Positions 9,417 through 16,778 of a DNA stretch of 23,387 bases are shown in pieces (the stretch's first letter is position 1; every line of letters starts with the position of its first letter). Source of the stretch: Chrysochromulina tobinii (taxonomy: Eukaryota; Haptophyta; Prymnesiales; Chrysochromulinaceae); assembly GCA_001275005.1 (NCBI GenBank), contig JWZX01002868.1, positions 1 through 23,387 of the forward strand. Direction: 5' to 3'. A program made the translations under genes and the position numbers. The notes beneath the pieces are model-generated. The model ran no database searches. It worked only from the letters and a program-made list of their open reading frames with translations, and was not told the DNA's origin.

Positions 9417-10138
9417 GTGTGTGGACTGACACCGCGGACGGAGAACGAGCACGTCGCCGTGAAATATGGCTGTTAATGCTCGGCCGCCTTGGTAGGGCAC
9501 GCAGGATTAGGTGTTGAGGAGGGGCATGGAATATTTTCACATAAGTACCAGTGACAACAGTTGCCGAGGCCCCCCGGGCCTCCCAAGGGGGCCTCCCGAA
9601 ACGAAATTCCCGTTGAATTCCCGTTGACGACTCGACGTGTACTTGTCTGTTTTTTGCGTGCTCGAGCTACGTCATCGCTACGTCATGCGATACTCGTTTG
9701 CCAGACCCTCACTGTGCCCATGACCTTGCCCAGCTGCGGCCTACGGGGACTTTGCCTTGCGCTTTGTGAATTTCCCGAAACTGGCATACTGCATGCAAAC
9801 TGCAAACTCAGTCCAGTTGTGTATCCCCTTGTGTGTATCTAGTGTCACTACAGCTCGCGTTCCCTGGACGGAACCCCAGGACTGCTGGTCCTTCCCCGGT
9901 GTTTTTGAGGTACATGTACCGTCGGTACCGGTACCGGTGCGTCTGGCGCGCGAGTCGGTGGGTGGGTTGGTTTTGAGGGGGTTCGGTTTGTGTGGTTCGT
10001 GTGTCTGTCTCGTGTGTCCGGGTCCCCCCCCGGTGTTTTTGACCGTCTCCCGCCTGGATTCCTTTTGGAAACGCCCGTCGGCGACGCGCCTTCCTCCGGC
10101 CCGCCCCGACGGGACCCCGACCCAAGAGAAAGCAGAGC
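9417..10138. promoter_or_regulatory. Divergent intergenic region, helicase / methyltransferase
   Basis: About 720 bp between divergent genes. It contains a GC hairpin (GAGGCCCCC at 9566-9574 paired with GGGGGCCTC at 9587-9595), a tandem AATTCCCGTTG (9605-9626), a pair of CTACGTCAT elements, KpnI-like palindromes near 9910-9937, and a GT-rich plus strand from about 9956 to 10040 where CCGGTGTTTTTGA recurs (near 9897 and 10029). Open frames here look random. Regulatory roles are inferred from position. Confidence 0.5.
9667..9686. promoter_or_regulatory. Paired CRE-like TACGTCA elements
   Basis: CTACGTCAT occurs at 9667-9675 and again at 9678-9686, with start points 11 bp apart, about one helical turn. 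TACGTCA is the reverse complement of TGACGTA, a variant of the CRE/bZIP core. The pair lies about 250 bp upstream of the helicase ATG and about 450 bp upstream of the methyltransferase ATG. Binding is not shown by the sequence itself. Confidence 0.35.
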
Positions 10139-13132
10139 ATGGCGCAGCTGGTCCATGCTGCAAACTTCTTCCCTACCCACGCACCCGATGTTGATCTCGC
10201 AGACGGAAATACGCTGCGCACATATCTCGTCGGCAGCTTGGTCGTGCCTCTCGTGGCACTTGATCGTGCAAAACACGGCAACCTCGAGCTCGGCATTGGC
10301 GACGATGGTGGGGTGGACGAGACGGGATGCGCGCTGTGGCCGAGCTCAACGCTCGTCGCAAGCTTGATCTGGCGGTGCCGTAGTTTGCTGGGCTCCGTCG
10401 ACGTTCTTGAGATCGGGAGTGGCACTGCCTTTTGCGGCATGGTGGCTCGGCAGTTGGCCAGAAGTGTGGTTGTCTCTGACCGCGAGCCGAGGATGCGGCA
10501 GCTGGCGTGGCGCAACGTAATGGCGCAGCACGCGCTTGCCGCACCGACCAGCGTCGCCGATTATGGCTGGGCGGAAGGCGACCCATGGCCGAAAGAGCGC
10601 TTCGGCCTCGTGGTCGCCTCGGACGTGCTGTACGGCGTTCACCAGTCATGCCGCACTTGCCCCGAGGAACTCGGGCGTTTCGTCGAGCTGCTCGAATGCT
10701 CGCTCGCTCCTGCCGGCATGATCATCATCGGGCACGTGGAGCGAAACTCGAGGGCACGCGCCGACTTGCGCAGCGCACTCGAGAGACGGTTCACAGTGCG
10801 TCAACTCGACCCGGGAGAGTGCCTGAGCGCTTCCATGTACGGGCAACCCGGGAATGCGGGCGTCCTCGGCGGGGTTGTGATGCTGTGCACACGCGCGCCG
10901 GAGGGGTCCGCTCTGATGGCAGCAGCCGCGACGGATGAGCCCGACTGCAAGCTCAGTGGCAGCGAGCAGCCGATGCCGCTACCGGCGCAGCCGCTGCCGG
11001 CACAGCCGCCGCCACCGACGCGACCGCCGACGCTGCCGCCATCCAGTGGCCGCCCTGCCGTCGCCTCAGGCGCCGAGCATCCGGTGGATCGATCGAGCGA
11101 GTGGCCGACCGAGCGACCCCTCAGTGATCGGCCGAGCGAGGCAGACATGCTCGTCTCGCGCCGTCTTGGGCTCGATGTGCGCCGGCTGCATTGGCTCGAG
11201 CCGACTCTGATTGCATCTCTGATTGCATCTCTGATTGCATCTCTGATTGCATGCTGATCGCCACCCTCGTCGCATGCAGGTGCGCCGGCTGCTCTGGCTC
11301 GAGGCGACGCTGTGGGCACGCAGCCCCCCTGACGTGAGTCGAGATCGCGATCTGGGCCTCGATCTGCGCAAGGAGCTGCGAGGCTTTTACGAGGACGAGC
11401 AAGACCGGTGGGCGGCCATACGCCCTCCCCTCTGTGTCAACATGTACGAGATCCCGCGCTCCGGCCGGGACGTTCTCGAGAAGAATGAGTCGTATTCGAT
11501 GACAACGCAGCGGCGCATGGCCGAGGACGTTGTGCGCACTCGGGCTTACACACGTGCCATTAATCGTGCGGTGGGGCGTCTTCCCGCTGGGGCGCGCGTG
11601 CTGGATGTCGGATCGGGTCCCTTTTTGCTCCTCGGCCGCATGGCCCTCCACGCAGGCGCCCAGTTTGTCGCATGCATTGAGCACTCGATGGAGTCGAACG
11701 ATCTCGCGGCGGAGCTCGTGCGCCGAGAGGCATGTGCGTTCGACTGGCGCGTGCGACCGTATGAGAAGGGGGGAGGGGGTGGAGGGGCGGACCGGGGCTC
11801 CTCCTTCGCTAAGTGCACGTCCAGCCGTCGGTCGAACGATCGGCGAGATCAGCGAGATCAGCGAGATCGTCGAGATCAGCGAGATCGGCCGGACGATCGG
11901 CGAGATCGCGAGGATCGGCTGCGCCGTCGGACGGACGAAGTGGACTCCTACCATCAGATGCTCCGGCGGCTCGGCCTCGAGCTGCATGTGAGGACTGCCG
12001 ATGGCCACGGATTGCCCTGAATGCCCATTGAGTACTTCTGATGAGTGCATGCTCTCTCGATCTCGATCTCGAGCTGCAGCCGACGAAGCTCAGCTTCCAG
12101 GAGCTCAGCCTCGTCGCGGGCGCGTTGGTGGCACCTGCGGCGCTCAGCCAGCGCTCCGGCCTCGAAGACCCCAATATGGACGCGGATGAGGGCACTTTGA
12201 CGGGTGCTGATGGGGTCACGCGACCGTTGATTCAGATCGTCGTCGGCGCAGGCAATGCTCGAGGGGGCAGCGTTGGCGCGCCACAGGCTGCGAGGGTAGT
12301 CGAGCTGTATCGTGGCCTGTCGAACACGACCGCGTTGCCGGCTGGGATGGACCTGATCGTCCATGAGATCCTCGGCAATGTGGCGAGTGCGGAGGGCGTG
12401 ATCAACGCCATCAACGAGCTGCGCGGGCGCGAGGGGCTCGCCGGACGTACGTGCCTTGCGCTTGGGATTCGGCCTGAGTGCTTCTGAAGGTCTCTGAGCG
12501 CACGCCTTTCTCATCAGGTGCGTGCCGTGTCCTTCCCGAGGCGGCGGGCACGCTCCTCGCGCCCACCAGTGCCGTCAATATGTGCATCGTCGAGCGGCTC
12601 CTGATGTTTGAGAACACTGGACGCTCGGCGCCCAAGCCTCACAAGCTCTACGCTGTGCGCGGATTCCCTGCGGAGCACATGCTCGCCGCGCCTCAGCCCA
12701 TGGAGTGGCTCGAGTTCAACGAGTACATGCCACCGGTGAGCACGCGCGTCATTACGTTTGAGACGGTCTGTGCGGGCGGCTTCGAGGGTCTACACATGCA
12801 CCTGCAGGTGAGGACTGCCGATTGCCACTGACTGCCTTTGATCATCATAGATTGCTACGGATGGCTTCGAGGCTCTGCACTTCCACGTACAGGTACAATG
12901 CGACGCGGAGAATGTGGTGGACTCGTGGCGCGAGCGTACCACATGGACGTGCACGTACGTACGCCTCCTCGAACAACCTCTCTCGCTGCCCGCCGCGGCG
13001 CTCATCGAGTGCACCTGCACCGTCGATGCGTCTACTCACTGCCCGGCCTACTCGGTAGCGGTTCGCGTGAAAAAGGACCGGGAGGCCCCGTGGGAGCACG
13101 TGACCGAATACTCGTGGGATGGGGATGGCTGA
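10139..13132 (+). CDS. METTL21-like / PRMT-like fused methyltransferase (5 exons)
   Basis: Proposed exons are 10139-11176, 11280-11987, 12080-12446, 12518-12807 and 12893-13132, giving about 880 residues with every junction in frame. Residues 1 to about 255 resemble METTL21-type lysine methyltransferases: ETGCALWPSS (61-70), SAM motif I VLEIGSGTAFCG (89-100), acidic SD (113-114) and ASDVLY (160-165). A Pro/Ser-rich linker follows. The second half resembles a protein arginine methyltransferase: QRRMAEDVVRTRAYTRAINRA, motif I RVLDVGSGPF, post-I VACIEHS, YRGLSN, a double-Glu loop DLIVHEILGNVASAEG, and a beta-barrel with LLAPTSAV and GFEGLHMHLQ. A long insert with an Arg-Asp repeat separates motif I from the double-Glu loop. 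The exon 3 to exon 4 splice is best supported (c|gt rebuilds Arg). Exons 2-3 may hide another intron, and two separate genes cannot be excluded. Confidence 0.72.
11177..11279 (+). other. Intron 1 of the methyltransferase gene
   Basis: GT at 11177 and AG at 11278-11279, 103 nt, phase 0, joining LGLD to VRRLLWLE. Its first 33 bases (11177-11209) match the first 33 of the next exon (11280-11312) at 29 positions. It also contains four perfect copies of a 12-base unit. Without splicing, the first-exon frame stops at 11257 after a repetitive LIAS tail. Confidence 0.7.
11205..11252 (+). repeat. Four perfect tandem copies of CTCTGATTGCAT
   Basis: The 12-base unit CTCTGATTGCAT is repeated exactly four times with no mismatch. 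It lies wholly within proposed intron 1 and, if unspliced, would encode LIAS repeats before a stop. Perfect identity points to recent slippage or duplication. Confidence 0.95.
11844..11888 (+). repeat. Five tandem copies of a 9-base unit (CGAGATCAG)
   Basis: Units at 11844, 11853, 11862, 11871 and 11880 read CGAGATCAG or CGAGATCGN. In the methyltransferase frame they encode RDQ/RDR repeats within a very charged insert (roughly RRSNDRRDQRDQRDRR). The insert falls between SAM motif I and the double-Glu loop of the PRMT-like domain, where normal family members have no such tract. Confidence 0.9.
11988..12079 (+). other. Intron 2 of the methyltransferase gene
   Basis: GTGAGG donor at 11988 and CAG acceptor at 12077-12079, 92 nt, phase 0. 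It starts with GTGAGGACTGCCGAT, exactly as intron 4 does. Its last 18 bases (12062-12079) match the last 18 of the preceding exon (11970-11987) at 15 positions. It is required to leave the exon 2 frame, which stops at 12020. The acceptor is less certain than the donor. Confidence 0.6.
12447..12517 (+). other. Intron 3 of the methyltransferase gene
   Basis: GTACGT donor at 12447 and a pyrimidine-rich TTTCTCATCAG acceptor ending at 12517, 71 nt, phase 1. The join c|gt rebuilds Arg and gives LAGR followed by ACRVLPEAAGTLLAP, which is continuous PRMT-like sequence. The first 12 intron bases match the first 12 of the next exon at 10 positions. Confidence 0.85.
12808..12892 (+). other. Intron 4 of the methyltransferase gene, with alternative acceptor
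   Basis: GTGAGG donor at 12808 and CAG acceptor at 12890-12892, 85 nt, phase 0, joining HLQ to VQCDAENVVDSW. Its last 30 bases (12863-12892) match the last 30 of the preceding exon (12778-12807) at 24 positions. A second AG at 12849-12850 is also in frame. Its use would leave a 43-nt intron and add 14 residues ending GFEALHFHVQ, a near copy of GFEGLHMHLQ. Confidence 0.75.
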
Positions 13133-13806
13133 TCGATTGAAATTGTGGCTGAGGCATCCCACGAAAGCCTAAGAGATAGCGCGTGGCATGCACGGTGCAA
13201 TCCGCATGTCCTTATACCATTCTAACGGCGCGCCGTTACAAAGATGCAGCTGGACCAGATGAACAAGTTGAAGTTAAGCCGGCCCGGAAGGGCTAAGGCG
13301 GCGTTCGGTTTCGAACGATTAATTAAGGGCGCCCCGCCCGGCGACGGTGTGTCTGCACTACATACTCCCGACTTCCCCTTCGGAAAAGGGGGGGCTCGAG
13401 GTGTCTGGAGGGGGGCGGGGGTGGGGGTGTCATCATGCACAGATGTGAGATGAACCCCGGGCCGGGCCGTATGGGTCGTTATAGCAGTTATAGCAGTTGT
13501 TGCTTCAACATCACAGGGGGGTTGCGAATGATCCCCCGCCCCCAAGTGCTTGGAGATCGCCAGGGGGAGTTGCGGAGTTCTAGCCGCCCGATGCGCGATG
13601 GTCGCCTGCCTCGTTAGGTACCCGGTACCCGGTCAGGCGAGACAAAAGACAAACTTTCACACCGGTCCGTGTCCTTGGTGTTTTAATCAGACTCTTGACC
13701 TGTGAATGCGAATGTGGTCTTTCACACAGGGTAGTAACAGTGCCGTAGCACCGGTTGTCGCGTCTGTCGTGTTAACGTTCACAGGGTGTAGGGTCTTCGA
13801 AGGAGG
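13133..13806. other. Intergenic region, methyltransferase to PDI-like gene
   Basis: About 670 bp between two plus-strand genes, holding the 3' end of one and the promoter of the next. Visible items are a G-run cluster (annotated separately), a short tandem TATAGCAGT near 13480-13497, and overlapping GGTACCC copies near 13617-13632. Two small plus-strand frames (13244-13453 and 13435-13617) have no recognisable features and I do not call them. Confidence 0.5.
13388..13427 (+). other. G-run cluster with G-quadruplex potential
   Basis: Four runs of five or more G occur at 13388-13394, 13410-13415, 13417-13421 and 13423-13427. The last three are separated by single bases and the first by a 15-base loop. 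The cluster lies about 380 bp upstream of the PDI-like start. Quadruplex formation is inferred from the pattern only. Confidence 0.5.
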
Positions 13807-14778
13807 ATGTCTCGACGCTTTGCTCGCGCGCTCTTGGCCTTCTGCGCCGCAGTGGCGGCTTTTCCGGAAGAGGAGGACGTCGTCGTGCTGACAGCGGACA
13901 ATTTTGACTCATTTATCAAACAGTCGCCGCTCGCCCTGGTAGAGTTCTACGCTCCGTGGTGTGGACACTGCAAGCAACTCGCCCCGGCGTGGTCGAAGGC
14001 TGCGGCCAAGTCCAAGAAGCTGCCAGTGCCGGTGCCTCTGGCGAAGGTGGACGCCACCGTTGAAGAGGACCTTGCATCCAAATATGAAGTTAGCGGCTAT
14101 CCGACGATCAAGCTTTTCAAGAATGGTGTGGCCGAGGACTACATTGGTCCTCGCGATGCTGATGGCATTCTCGCATATGTAGCCAAGATCAGTGGCTTCA
14201 AGTTGCAGCAGCTCAATTCGACGGAAGACCTGACGGCGCTCGCCAAGAAGAGCACGCATCCCATTGTGCTCGGCCTCTTCCGCATGCCAGTCGCCGCCTC
14301 ATCCTTCTTCCAAAAGTTTTCGAAGGCAGCATTTGAGGCAACGGGCCAGCCTGTGGTCTTCGCCTACAGCGCCTCGTACGCCACGCCGCCCTTGATGCCA
14401 CCGACTGTGGACGGCAAGAAGCCGCCCGTTCCGGGTCTAGTGCTCCTCGATCCGGCCGCGATATCCAGCCCGGTATCTACTCGAGGTCTCTACACGATGC
14501 CACGCAAGAAGGAGGACTTCACTCTCGATGCCAGTGAGTCGCGCCACCGTAATCGAGACGGCTCCCCTCGCTCGAGACGACGCACAATCTCAAACGAACC
14601 CACCGCTGCTGAGAGGCGCCGCGCGCACCCGACTCTCGCTCCCGCAGTCGCCACGTGGCTGAACTCTAACGGTGTCAAGGTCGCATTAGAGGAGAAGGAG
14701 GAGGTCGATGACCACCCCAAGGATTATAGCGAGCACGGCGATGATCACGATTCATCTCACTACGAGGACTACGATTAA
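13807..14778 (+). CDS. PDI-like thioredoxin-domain protein, one intron
   Basis: Exons 13807-14533 and 14648-14778 give 285 residues. A signal peptide (about 1-18, RRFARALLAFCAAVAAF) leads into a thioredoxin domain with EFYAPWCGHCKQLAP and active-site CGHC at 52-55, then SGYPTIKLFKNG with the cis-proline. A second, CGHC-free thioredoxin-like region starts near STEDLTAL, so the layout is a-b rather than the a-b-b'-a' of full PDI. The role is disulfide formation or isomerisation in the secretory pathway. The tail is acidic and Asp/His-rich (EHGDDHDSSHYEDYD) with no KDEL-type retention signal, so its final location is uncertain. Without splicing the frame stays open and inserts 38 mostly basic residues that look unlike the family. 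The start ATG follows an AGGAGG-like context. Confidence 0.9.
   Translation: MSRRFARALLAFCAAVAAFPEEEDVVVLTADNFDSFIKQSPLALVEFYAPWCGHCKQLAPAWSKAAAKSKKLPVPVPLAKVDATVEEDLASKYEVSGYPTIKLFKNGVAEDYIGPRDADGILAYVAKISGFKLQQLNSTEDLTALAKKSTHPIVLGLFRMPVAASSFFQKFSKAAFEATGQPVVFAYSASYATPPLMPPTVDGKKPPVPGLVLLDPAAISSPVSTRGLYTMPRKKEDFTLDASESRHRNRDGSPRSRRRTISNEPTAAERRRAHPTLAPAVATWLNSNGVKVALEEKEEVDDHPKDYSEHGDDHDSSHYEDYD
14534..14647 (+). other. Intron in the PDI-like gene
   Basis: GTGAGT donor at 14534 and CTCGCTCCCGCAG acceptor ending at 14647, 114 nt, phase 1. Splicing gives FTLDA-I-ATWLNSNGVKV, smooth thioredoxin-family sequence. The intron is a multiple of three with no in-frame stop, so it could be missed by a simple gene caller or retained as 38 residues (SRHRNRDGSPRSRRR and similar). 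Confidence 0.85.
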
Positions 14779-15684
14779 GACGAGAAAGCCGGTAGAGAAG
14801 GCGCTGCACCGCGTAGGAATGGGGCACGTGACGAGCCGCTGCCGCATGTAACTAAGAGATGCACGACCGACGCGAAAGCGGACCTTAAGTTACGCGACCC
14901 GGGCGATTTCCGATTAGCATCTCATTAGATTTCTAGGCATTCGTCCATTTGGCTTTGGGCAGGGGGGCTGCGCTGCGGCGTGTGGCGGTAGAGAGCGTGA
15001 CGTGCGCACAGTATTCCGTATACGCGGGTGCGCTCGGCTGGGCAGTGTACCGTCGACCGCGTGGAATCGGCGTGATCAGTCGCGGTCAGTCAGGGTCAGT
15101 TTCTCGTCCGCGCGGTCCCCCCGGCGCTCGTGATGCCGCGGTGATCGGCCGGGCGGCGGCGCTGGGCTGGGGCTCAGGGGCGGGCGGCAGGGAGACAGTC
15201 GAGCTGCGGGATCGCGGGGACGGGCGGGCGCACGGGGGGCGGGCGGGTTCCGGGTACCCACAATGTTTCACAGCGTCACACCCGCACAAGTACGATCATG
15301 AATTCATTCGATGAATTCATTTATAACATTTATACGATTAACGTTATCACGAGTAACATGCGATCCGGCCATCCGGTATGCGGTAACAGGGTAACACGTG
15401 ATCGATGCCGCGATTTCGACCGCGATTAAACCATAAACGCATCGGGCATGCCGGCCCACACCCATGAGCCATGTTGTACACGTACCGTGTGCACACCCCG
15501 GGGACAGTATCGGCCGATACCGGGTATATACCGGGCTGTCGACGGCTGTTGGTATCTCAAGGTTAAGCGGACGTTGTGCAGCGTGCATCACCTCCAGTGC
15601 ATTTTGTTAATCAGAGCACCATGGGCCCATCTCTCGCCCCGCTGGAGGACCGGTCGCCTCGCCCGATGCCGCCGCACAAGTTCA
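14779..15684. other. Convergent intergenic region with palindromes
   Basis: About 900 bp between the PDI-like stop and the LRR stop. The left part is GC-rich and the middle (15290-15440) is AT-richer. Two 10-bp palindromes (ATGAATTCAT) lie at 15298-15307 and 15311-15320. The perfect palindrome GTATCGGCCGATAC (15507-15520) is followed within 2 bp by GGTATATACC (15523-15532). Open frames here (14949-15314, 15304-15591, 15448-15732) have no family features. Confidence 0.5.
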
Positions 15685-16778
15685 TCACGCCGACTTGTGC
15701 TGCACACCGCTCTTATCCCAAAAGATGCCTGAAGTGCCTGGTTGAATGCAAAGGGCCTTCATGGCCTCAGCCACGTCAGTGCCCGCCTCGTCTAGGTTGA
15801 GCTTGGCAATGTTGACGCGCTTCAGGGCAAAACATCTTTTGAGCCCCTGAGGCAGCGTCGTCAGGAGATTGTCGTGCAGGAAGAGAGTTTCGAGCCTGGG
15901 CGGATACGGACCGCCTGGCAAGGCTTCGATCTTGTTCTCTTGCAGCTGCACACCGAGCAAGCCGGCGCAGGAGAGTAGTGAGGTCGGCACGGCCGTTAGC
16001 ATGTTGCCCCAGAGGGAGAGACGCTCAAGCGAGGGCGTCGCCTCGAAGTATCCATCGGGGATCACCGAGACGCGGTTCTTGTGCATTTCAAAGATCTTGA
16101 GCGACGGGTGCGAGCTGAGCGTGGGCATCGCTTCTATCGCGTTGCCACTCAGCCGTAGCTCGGTGAGAGAGACGCAGTTCACGAGGCTGCCAAAGCGCAC
16201 CAGGTTATTGTCGTACAGGTTGAGCACCGTCACCGCCGACCATTTCACGAACATCGCGTCCGTCGTCATCATCAGCTTATTCGCCGCGATGTTGACCTCC
16301 TCCAACTTGGCGAGATCGCCGATCGAGGGGGGCAGCTTCTTTATCTGGTTGTTGAAGAGATTGAGCTCGGTCAGGTTCGGAGGGAGTGTGGCCGGCAGCT
16401 CCTTGATCTTGTTGGCGAACAGCAGCAGCTTCTGCGATCAGCAAACGCGCGTTGGTGTGCGTGTGAGAGAGAGGAGGGAGCAAGAGAGGAGTGCAGAATC
16501 ACTACACGACAGAGGCCGGAAGATAGCGCGCGCACCTCGATTGACTCACTTGTGGAGAAGTCCGCGGGGATCGTGGTGAGCGCGTTGGTGCTCGCGTCAA
16601 TCTCCTTGAGCGTCCTCAAGGTGCTGAGCTCTGCCGGCAGCTCCTTGATCTTGTTGTTGGCACAAGTGATCTTCGACACGTTCTTAGGGATCGAAGCAAA
16701 CGGGAGTGAAATAAGGTCCTGCTCCTCGACATTGTACTCGATCTCTTTATCGCCGGACTTGCTTACGGCGCATCCCAT
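15685..16778 (-). CDS. Leucine-rich repeat protein, probably N-myristoylated
   Basis: Minus-strand exons 16778-16536 and 16431-15685 give 329 residues. The N-terminus MGCAVSKS matches a myristoylation signal (Gly2) with an adjacent Cys3 for palmitoylation, so membrane attachment is likely. From about residue 30 to 290 there is a run of LRRs of the L-x-x-N-x-[IL]-x-x-[LI]-P type, for example ANNKIKELPAEL, LFANKIKELPATL, LFNNQIKKLP, LSGNAIEAMP and LHDNLLTTLP. The C-terminal cap contains AKLNLDEAGTDVAEAMKAL. There is no kinase, NB-ARC or membrane segment, so it resembles small intracellular Ras-group-type LRR scaffolds. The partner is unknown. Splicing at GAG|GTGCGC with acceptor CGCAG|AAG restores the repeat FSTSESIEKLLLFANKIKELP exactly, which makes the model firm. 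Confidence 0.88.
16432..16535 (-). other. Intron in the LRR gene
   Basis: On the minus strand the donor is GAG|GTGCGCG and the acceptor is GATCGCAG|AAG, 104 nt, phase 0. An upstream GTGAGT (in ACAAGTGAGT) has a better donor consensus but gives the wrong frame at this acceptor. The GTGCGC donor rebuilds a canonical LRR. Confidence 0.85.

Noticed and set aside
9417-9500. 28-residue N-terminal extension of the helicase
   Set aside because: It would require a GTG start codon in a eukaryotic gene; the first ATG is at 9416.
14949-15314. 121-residue plus-strand frame between the PDI-like and LRR genes
   Set aside because: Begins at a TTG codon, is Gly/Arg/Ala-rich without domain features, and lies in a region with palindromes and an AT-rich patch.
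16536-16562. GTGAGT in ACAAGTGAGT as the donor of the LRR intron
   Set aside because: Good consensus, but the phase does not match the acceptor and it breaks the LRR; GAG|GTGCGC restores the repeat exactly.
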